From an uncultured bacterium (lineage in GTDB: Bacteria; Bacillota; Clostridia; Lachnospirales; Lachnospiraceae), in assembly GCA_947177425.1 (NCBI GenBank), contig CAMWUN010000014.1, forward strand, positions 1 to 64,000: a stretch of DNA of 64,000 nucleotides, given 5' to 3'. The notes beneath the pieces are model-generated. The model made no database searches. It was given only the letters and a program-made list of their open reading frames with translations, and was not told the origin of the DNA. Both the position numbers and the translations under genes were made by a program. Of this stretch, positions 58,575 to 64,000 are shown in pieces. Each line of letters starts with the position of its first letter. The first letter of the stretch is position 1.

Positions 58575-59414
58575 ATGTATACAAATGATATGGCGCGTAA
58601 AATGAGCGTCAGTATGGATAAAGTGAAAAAAGCAATTGAGAAAGGAAACGGCCATACAATTTTAAGTACAGGCATAACAGGCGATGATGCGCGGATGGCA
58701 AAAGCAGTTGTGGATGCAGGCGTAACGATGCTTGAACCCAATCACCCGGCAGTGGCCCTGGCAAGAGGATACAAGGGGGTTACTACCATGCATGCAGCAG
58801 AGCAGGTACGCCATGGAATTACCGTTGCACAGATGGCGGAGGTGACACAGGGTGTAAGAAATGTGGTAGGTAAGGATATTTATATTACCGTAGGTATTCC
58901 GGGCGGTTTTACTGAAATCCTTCCCACTCCCCTTACGGACGAGGATTTCCTTATGATGTCGAGAGCAGGTGCGGACGGACTGCACACACACAAATCTTCC
59001 CTTTATGATTTGGAAGAACTGGTAAAGAAAGCCCACAAATTCGGTCTGTGTGTTGATGCGTATATTGGACTGCCTACGGATTTACATACCTTTGGGATTC
59101 CAGCAGAAAAACCTGAAGAGACAGCCCGGCTGGCAAGACAGATGGAAGAAATCGGGACAGATATGATTGGCCTTATGACAGGGATGAGTTACGAAGGACT
59201 TGAAGCGGGACAGATACCAGAAATATTAAAAGAAAGGCTTTGTGCTATGGTGGAGGCGGTAAAGGTTCCCACTCTGGCGGAAGGAGGCATCAATATTGAT
59301 AATTTCAGAGCCTTTAAGGAAACGGGCGTTAATATACTTGTGGTGGGAACGGCTATTGACGGAATGGCAGGAAAAGCTGTTGCAGCGGCAGCAGCAGAAT
59401 TTTTAAATATTTGA
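58575..59414 (+). CDS. Ribulose-phosphate-binding TIM-barrel protein, possible sugar-phosphate aldolase/epimerase
   Basis: 279 aa. Soluble alpha/beta barrel with the terminal phosphate-binding loops PTLAEGGINIDNFRAF and VNILVVGTAIDGMAG typical of the NanE/HisA/RPE group. Catalytic residues cannot be assigned from the sequence alone. It lies 37 bp after the PTS-like gene and is followed by a terminator, so the two form a transcription unit. NanE-like (ManNAc-6-P epimerase) or KDGP-aldolase-like activity are possible. Confidence 0.7.
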   Translation: MYTNDMARKMSVSMDKVKKAIEKGNGHTILSTGITGDDARMAKAVVDAGVTMLEPNHPAVALARGYKGVTTMHAAEQVRHGITVAQMAEVTQGVRNVVGKDIYITVGIPGGFTEILPTPLTDEDFLMMSRAGADGLHTHKSSLYDLEELVKKAHKFGLCVDAYIGLPTDLHTFGIPAEKPEETARLARQMEEIGTDMIGLMTGMSYEGLEAGQIPEILKERLCAMVEAVKVPTLAEGGINIDNFRAFKETGVNILVVGTAIDGMAGKAVAAAAAEFLNI

Positions 59415-59439
59415 CTGTAAAAGGCAGACTTAAGGACAG

Positions 59440-59483
59440 CGGAGACTTTACCTGATATCTTTCAGGCAGTCTCCGTTTTTTTT
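59440..59483 (+). terminator. Rho-independent terminator
   Basis: CGGAGACT and AGTCTCCG pair, with an inner CCTGA/TCAGG stem, then a run of eight T. It separates the PTS-like unit from the GntR regulator. Confidence 0.9.
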
Positions 59484-59568
59484 GAAAAATAGTATTGGAA
59501 AAGCAGGGGTAATTGATTTAAAATAGAAATAGGACAAACGATATGGAAAGCAGGTTTGGCGGTAAAAT

Positions 59569-60294
59569 ATGGAAAAAACAAAAGAAGTCCGTTATCTGGC
59601 AATTTACAAACAACTAAAAGAAAAGATTGAGAATGGGGAATATAAGCAGGGTGATAAAATTAAGACAGAAAAAGAACTGCAGATGGAATATGGTGTCAGC
59701 AGGGATACCATACGCAAGGCGCTGGCAAATCTGGAAAATGAGGATTACATTATAAAAAGACCTGCCTTAGGAACTTTTGTCAAACATAAGAAATCTGATT
59801 ACCAGCTTACAAAACTGGAAAGTTTTACGGAACAAATGAAAAGCAGGGATATCCGCCCTTCATCGGAATTTGTTTCTATTGAATTGATTTCCCCGCAAAG
59901 TAAGCATATCATCGGGGAACTTCAACTGGAAGATATGGAAAAGTGCTACCGGATCACAAGGATACGTAAAGGCGATGAAAGTCCCATGGCCTATGAAATT
60001 GCTTATGTTCCGCAGAGATTGTGTCCCAATATGCAGAAATATCTGGATGATACAAGTTCTTTATATCAAATTTACGAGCAGGTCTACCATCATAAGATAG
60101 GAGATGGTAAAATAAAAATAGAAGCCGATATGCCCGGCGTAGAAATCCAAAAAAGCCTTGGAATATCGCATGATTCCCCGGTTTTGCGGATGGAATGTAC
60201 GACGTTGCTGGAAGATACTACGCCATTATATTATGTGGAGTGCTATTATATTGGTGCAAAATATTATTTTTCGGCGGTATTATCAAGAAAATAA
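59569..60294 (+). CDS. GntR-family regulator with UTRA domain
   Basis: 241 aa. Winged helix (GDKIKTEKELQMEYGVSRDT, then IRKALANLENEDYIIKRP) and a C-terminal UTRA effector domain (ITRIRKGDESPMAYEIAYVP; PGVEIQKSLGISHDSPVLRM). HutC-type regulators sense small sugars or amino-acid derivatives. The neighbour PTS-like unit is a probable target, with an operator-like palindrome upstream of it. Begins after the terminator, with weak GGTTTGGCGG upstream. Stops 11 bp before hisB. Confidence 0.88.
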   Translation: MEKTKEVRYLAIYKQLKEKIENGEYKQGDKIKTEKELQMEYGVSRDTIRKALANLENEDYIIKRPALGTFVKHKKSDYQLTKLESFTEQMKSRDIRPSSEFVSIELISPQSKHIIGELQLEDMEKCYRITRIRKGDESPMAYEIAYVPQRLCPNMQKYLDDTSSLYQIYEQVYHHKIGDGKIKIEADMPGVEIQKSLGISHDSPVLRMECTTLLEDTTPLYYVECYYIGAKYYFSAVLSRK

Positions 60295-60305
60295 GGAGAA
60301 TCTAC

Positions 60306-60899
60306 ATGGAAGAAAGAATTGCAGCAGTAAACAGAGTAACAAAAGAAACTGAGATCAGCCTGACACTGAATCTGGACGGAAGCGGAAAATGCAATATTAA
60401 TACAGGAATAGGATTTTTTGACCATATGCTGAACGGATTTGCCCGCCATGGTTTGTTTGACCTTGATTTGACGTGTAAGGGAGATCTTGAAGTAGATTCC
60501 CACCATTCCGTGGAAGACTGCGGAATTGTTTTAGGGGAAGCAATAAAGCAGGCTGTAGGGGAAAAGAAAGCAATTAAGAGATACGGGAGCGCAATGCTGC
60601 CTATGGATGAAGCGCTGGTCCTATGTGCTGTTGACTTGTCAGGGAGACCCTATTTTTCCTATAATGCCCAGTATACAGTGCCCCTGCTTGGTACCATGCA
60701 GACAGAAATGATTCATGACTTTTTCTATGCAGTTTCCTATACTGCATCCATGAATCTCCATATTAAGCAGATCTCAGGTGTAAATAACCATCATATTGCA
60801 GAAAGCAGCTTTAAAGCATTTGGAAAAGCTCTTGATATGGCAACTATGTATGAGGAACGTTTAAAAGGTTCTGTATGGTCTACAAAAGGCGTTTTATAG
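60306..60899 (+). CDS. hisB: Imidazoleglycerol-phosphate dehydratase
   Basis: 197 aa from ATG 60306, with AAGGAG upstream; the longer frame from 60195 overlaps the GntR gene and is not real. Mn-binding motifs GFFDHMLNGFARHG, DSHHSVEDCGIVLGEA and NNHHIAESSFKAFGKAL, all intact. It catalyses the sixth step of histidine synthesis. It is separated from any other his gene in this window and is likely read through from the GntR gene. Confidence 0.95.
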   Translation: MEERIAAVNRVTKETEISLTLNLDGSGKCNINTGIGFFDHMLNGFARHGLFDLDLTCKGDLEVDSHHSVEDCGIVLGEAIKQAVGEKKAIKRYGSAMLPMDEALVLCAVDLSGRPYFSYNAQYTVPLLGTMQTEMIHDFFYAVSYTASMNLHIKQISGVNNHHIAESSFKAFGKALDMATMYEERLKGSVWSTKGVL

Positions 60900-60907
60900 T
60901 TTTTTGA

Positions 60908-60948
60908 CATGTAAAAACCCTGTATTTTCAAGGATTACATGATTTTTT
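60908..60948 (+). terminator. Rho-independent terminator after hisB
   Basis: CATGTAA and TTACATG pair around an inner CCCTG/CAAGG partial stem, then ATTTTTT. It begins 9 bp after the hisB stop. Confidence 0.75.
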
Positions 60949-61003
60949 AAGGCTAAATTTCTGACTGTTTTGTTAAATATTGACAAAAATAAAAAAGATG
61001 AAG

Positions 61004-61033
61004 ATTACCTCTGGACAAGGGGTAATTTTTTTA
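61004..61033 (+). terminator. Second Rho-independent terminator
   Basis: ATTACCTCT and AGGGGTAAT form a 9-bp stem with a GGACA loop, then seven T. A TTGACA lies 23 bp before it, but no clear -10 is visible. It shields the Tad cluster from hisB transcription or ends a very short RNA. Confidence 0.8.
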
Positions 61034-61253
61034 TTATAATCCATTTTACAAACAGAACATTCTTAAGTAATCATTTATTAAGTCTTAAGTTCACCGGAAG
61101 GATTCCTTCCAGAAACCAGTATTTTATTTTTTCAGGCAGTCAGTATTTAACGATGCCGCGAAGTCTGATGCCCAATTGTAGGGTTATCAACATTTGTAAC
61201 AGATAATTGTATTGAATTCTGTCTGATTTTTATAATCGGAAAGGGGGTTACGA

Positions 61254-62273
61254 TTGGACAAAAGAATCCTTGCGATTTTTGACAGCGAGGAGAGTTACGC
61301 ATATCGGCTTATGGAGTTTATCAGTGGAAAGACAAATCTGCCGTTTCAGGTATATGTTTTTACTGATGAAAACAAATTTTATTCTTGTGCTCAAATAAAA
61401 GATATTGAGTGTCTTCTCATCTCAGAAAGCGCCTACAAACAGGAAGTGGAATCCATGAAAATTCCACACATCATTATTCTCAGCGAAAGCGGGGAAAATC
61501 TTAACAAAGCGCTGCATCATATCAGCAAATACCAGTCGTCAGAAAATATTCTCCACGAAATAATGGAATATTATACGGACAAATCAGAGACTGTGCCAGG
61601 GACTTTACGGACAGGATTACGCAAAATGAAAATTATCGGTGTTTACACGCCTGTTGGAAGATGTTTACAGACGACTTTTTCACTTACCCTGGGGCAGATG
61701 CTTGCAAGGCAGTTTAAGACTCTTTATTTAAACTTTGAAATATATTCAGGGTTTTCTAAAATGCTGTGCCGGGAGTTTGACAGTGATATTTCCGACCTTA
61801 TGTATTATTTTGGCTGTGCCCGGGAAAAACTTGCATACCGCATGGAAAGTATGGTTGAGACAGTAAACGGGCTGGATTTTATTCCTCCGGCGGAAATCTA
61901 TCACAATTTAGTCGGAATACGGGGAGGACAGTGGCTTGATTTGTTTGGGGAAATTGAAAAAACCAGTGAATATGAATATCTCGTACTTGACCTTTCCGAC
62001 GGCATTATGGATTTATGGGATGTGCTGCGGGGATGTGATTATATTTATACAATTTCAAGGGAAGACGGTCTTGCCATGGCCAAGACAGAGCAGTACGAAA
62101 AGGCTCTCCAGTGTATGAATTACGGGGATATTGCTGCCAAAACGACTAAATGGAAACTTCCCGTATTTCAGAAACTTCCATTACGCTTTGAAGAACTGAC
62201 CTATGGAGAACTGGCAGGGTATATCAGGGCAAAAGTTTTTCCTGATTTAATAAAGGGGGATTTGGATGGATAA
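61254..62273 (+). CDS. TadZ/MinD-like ATPase of a Tad pilus system, degenerate P-loop
   Basis: 339 aa, TTG start with AAGGGGG 6 nt upstream. Residues 1-115 resemble a receiver-like alpha/beta domain (ILAIFDSEESYAYRLMEF). From 125 on it resembles the MinD/ParA-like domain, but the Walker A site reads GVYTPVGRCLQTTFS (129-143) with no lysine. Walker-B-like YEYLVLDLSDGIMDLW follows. TadZ proteins localise the Tad machine. It overlaps tadA by 8 bp. Confidence 0.72.
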   Translation: MDKRILAIFDSEESYAYRLMEFISGKTNLPFQVYVFTDENKFYSCAQIKDIECLLISESAYKQEVESMKIPHIIILSESGENLNKALHHISKYQSSENILHEIMEYYTDKSETVPGTLRTGLRKMKIIGVYTPVGRCLQTTFSLTLGQMLARQFKTLYLNFEIYSGFSKMLCREFDSDISDLMYYFGCAREKLAYRMESMVETVNGLDFIPPAEIYHNLVGIRGGQWLDLFGEIEKTSEYEYLVLDLSDGIMDLWDVLRGCDYIYTISREDGLAMAKTEQYEKALQCMNYGDIAAKTTKWKLPVFQKLPLRFEELTYGELAGYIRAKVFPDLIKGDLDG

Positions 62274-63474
62274 GAAAGACATCGCAGATCTTCAGTTGGC
62301 AATCATGAAGAAAATTGACCTTTCCAGACAAATGACCGAGGAAGAAGTCAGGGAAATCATTGATGAGCAGATTAAGCAGGAGAGTAAAAAGCATTGTCTG
62401 GAAGTTACAGCCAGAGAACAGCTCCGCAGGGATATATTTCATTCTATCCGGCAGCTTGGAATTTTGCAGGAATTAATTGAAAATCCGGAAATCACAGAGA
62501 TTATGGTAAATGGAATTCATGGGATTTTTATAGAGAGGAAAGGAAAATTAGAAAAAATAAATATCAGTTTTGATTCTGTGGAGAAATTAAGGCATGTTAT
62601 CTGGCAGATTACGGCAGGGTGCAATCGTGTGGTAAATGAAGCATCGCCGATTGTAGACGCCAGACTTGCCGACGGGGCCAGGGTGAATGTAGTTTTGGAT
62701 CCTGTGGCCATAAATGGGCCGATTCTCACTATCAGAAGATTTCCCCCCAATCCTATTACCATTGAACAGTTAATCTCCATGGAGGCTCTCACCAGAGAAT
62801 GTCAGGACTGGCTGGAAAATCTGGTGCAGGCAGGGTGCAATATCCTGGTAAGCGGCGGGACAGGTTCAGGAAAGACAACCTTTTTAAATGTTCTTTCACA
62901 GTTTATTCCAGATACTGAGAGGGTGATTACCATTGAAGACAGTGCAGAACTGCAGATAAGAGGGATTCCAAATCTTGTAAGTCTGGAAACCCGCAATGCC
63001 AATGTAGAAGGATGTAAAGAAATAACAATCCGCGATTTGATTAAGGCGTCTTTGCGGATGCGGCCAGACAGAATAATCGTGGGGGAGGTGAGAGGAAGAG
63101 AAGCTGTTGACATGCTTCAAAGTGTGAATGTAGGGCACAGTGCCATGACCACTGTTCATGCCAATAGCGTCAGGGATGTAGTAAGCCGTCTGGAAACGAT
63201 GGTTTTAATGGGGATGGAGATGCCCCTTACTGCCATACGCAAACAGATTGTGTCGGGATTTGACCTGATGATACATTTGGGAAGACTTAAAGACGGTAGC
63301 AGGCATGTTCTGGAAATTGCCGAACCAGTGGAAGTTATAAAAGAGGAGGTTAAGATGCAGACCATTTTCAAATATGAAATTTCAGGAAAGAAAGCAGACG
63401 GATACATTGAAGGAAAACTGAAGCGGACAGGAGATTTTAAAGGTGGGGATAAAATTAAAAGGGCAGGATTGTGA
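62266..63474 (+). CDS. tadA: TadA/CpaF secretion ATPase
   Basis: 402 aa. N-terminal linker, then the CpaF-type domain NGIHGIFIERKGKLEKINIS and RLADGARVNVVLDPVAINGP. Walker A GGTGSGKTT at 197-205. Asp box ERVITIEDSAELQI, Walker B RPDRIIVGEVRGREAVD and His box GHSAMTTVHANS are complete. It powers assembly of Flp/Tad pili. Start ATG with GGGGGATTTGG upstream, inside the TadZ stop region. Confidence 0.94.
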   Translation: MDKKDIADLQLAIMKKIDLSRQMTEEEVREIIDEQIKQESKKHCLEVTAREQLRRDIFHSIRQLGILQELIENPEITEIMVNGIHGIFIERKGKLEKINISFDSVEKLRHVIWQITAGCNRVVNEASPIVDARLADGARVNVVLDPVAINGPILTIRRFPPNPITIEQLISMEALTRECQDWLENLVQAGCNILVSGGTGSGKTTFLNVLSQFIPDTERVITIEDSAELQIRGIPNLVSLETRNANVEGCKEITIRDLIKASLRMRPDRIIVGEVRGREAVDMLQSVNVGHSAMTTVHANSVRDVVSRLETMVLMGMEMPLTAIRKQIVSGFDLMIHLGRLKDGSRHVLEIAEPVEVIKEEVKMQTIFKYEISGKKADGYIEGKLKRTGDFKGGDKIKRAGL

Positions 63475-64000
63475 TACAAATGACTTTTTGCCAGTAACAA
63501 TTAAAGAAAAAAGAAGGCTTGCCGTAAAAAGTGTTCTGGTGGTTCTTGTGCTGGATTATTTTTTCTATCAGTCTTTTCTGGCCGTCATTCCTCTTTCTGT
63601 CATCGGATGTTTTTATTATCGGATGGAAAAAGGAGCGCTCCTTGAAAGAAAAAAGGAAATAGCCAGGGAACAGTTTAAGGAGTTGATGCTGCTTGCATCT
63701 ACCGGGCAAAAGGCAGGCTATTCTCCGGAAAATGCTTTTATATCCAGCTATCAGGATATGAAAGCGCTGTATGGGAAGGAAAGCACGATTTGTCATATGA
63801 TACAGGCTCTTAGGTCTGGAAGGGAAAATAATATTGCCTTTTCCAGGTTGTGGAAGCAGATGGGAAATCAACTTGGCATAGCAGAAATCAGTGAATTTGC
63901 ATCCGTGTATGAAATATCCCACCAGTGCAGTGGCAATATGGCTTCTGTAATGGAAAAAACAGCGTCGGTAATTGTACACAAGATAGAAACTGAAAAGGAA
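63443..64000 (+). CDS. tadB: TadB-like inner-membrane platform protein, partial
   Basis: 186 codons to the window edge; the 3' end is missing. GTG start at 63443 has AGGAG 9 nt upstream and overlaps tadA by 32 bp. Two hydrophobic helices (about residues 27-60), then FKELMLLASTGQKAGYSPEN, and ISEFASVYEISHQCSGNMAS, the T2SSF-type pattern seen in TadB/TadC. It would couple TadA to the pilus. Assigned to TadB by position and pattern; TadC is the alternative. Confidence 0.75.
   Translation, partial: MGIKLKGQDCDTNDFLPVTIKEKRRLAVKSVLVVLVLDYFFYQSFLAVIPLSVIGCFYYRMEKGALLERKKEIAREQFKELMLLASTGQKAGYSPENAFISSYQDMKALYGKESTICHMIQALRSGRENNIAFSRLWKQMGNQLGIAEISEFASVYEISHQCSGNMASVMEKTASVIVHKIETEKE

Larger units (their letters stand above)
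60900..61253 (+). other. hisB-Tad intergenic region
   Basis: 354 bp. It holds two terminators, a GGAAGGATTCCTTCC palindrome near 61096, a CTTAAG inverted pair (about 61051 and 61084), and TTGTAT-18 bp-TATAAT at 61207-61236. That candidate promoter would place the start of transcription inside the TadZ ribosome binding site, so it may not be the real one. A 78-codon frame here is not supported as a gene. Confidence 0.6.

Noticed and set aside
60970-61206. 78-codon frame between hisB and tadZ
   Set aside because: It spans a terminator hairpin, has no ribosome binding site and no recognisable protein pattern.

Overview
The window is a chromosomal replication-origin region from a low-GC Gram-positive bacterium, almost certainly a member of the Lachnospiraceae (Clostridia). 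Three things point there: the order rpmH-rnpA-yidD-yidC-jag-mnmE-mnmG-rsmG on the left of oriC and dnaA-dnaN-yaaA-recF-gyrB-gyrA on the right; family-restricted proteins (DUF3881 next to serS, DUF6240 next to flagellin, DUF4358 next to an MBOAT acyltransferase, a TSCPD protein next to murG); and AT-rich intergenic DNA with strong AGGAG ribosome binding sites. The species cannot be fixed from sequence reading alone. Names of families are from recognition of motifs, not from database searches.

Left arm (1-14973, transcribed leftwards away from oriC). rpmH, rnpA, yidD, yidC and jag make ribosome, RNase P and membrane-insertion components; mnmE, mnmG and rsmG modify tRNA and 16S rRNA. A DegS/DegU-like two-component pair follows. 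Two perfect parS sites then lie just upstream of parA-parB. DUF4446, an HD-GYP protein, serS and DUF3881 come next. At the extreme left is a tRNA-Arg(CCU) beside a decayed tRNA-like sequence.

Origin (14974-17073). DnaA boxes flank dnaA on both sides (bipartite oriC), with two 16-bp palindromes in the rpmH-dnaA gap.

Right arm, core (15496-24108): dnaA, dnaN, yaaA, recF, gyrB and gyrA, closed by a strong terminator.

Right arm, accessory (24269-43301). This holds a CPA2 antiporter; a carbohydrate-binding lipoprotein overlapping an AraR-like repressor, then araB and araD; a diguanylate cyclase; a DUF1538 membrane protein paired with a tandem P-II-like protein; exonuclease III; a surface O-acylation set (DUF4358 lipoprotein, MBOAT, SGNH-like protein); a second-type MurG with a TSCPD protein; a HGSNAT-like membrane protein; and an rRNA methyltransferase.

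Right arm, distal (43405-64000). This holds an ArsP_2-type exporter, tRNA-Lys(CUU), tatD, rsmA, a 952-aa protein of unknown function with a degenerate P-loop, glgB, a flagellar segment (FliK-like DUF6240, flagellin, FliS), yaaL/DUF2508 and bofA, a PTS-EIIC-like fusion protein with a TIM-barrel protein and a GntR regulator, a lone hisB, and the start of a Tad pilus cluster (TadZ-like, TadA, TadB, the last cut by the window edge).

No insertion sequences, prophage genes, CRISPR arrays or rRNA genes were seen.
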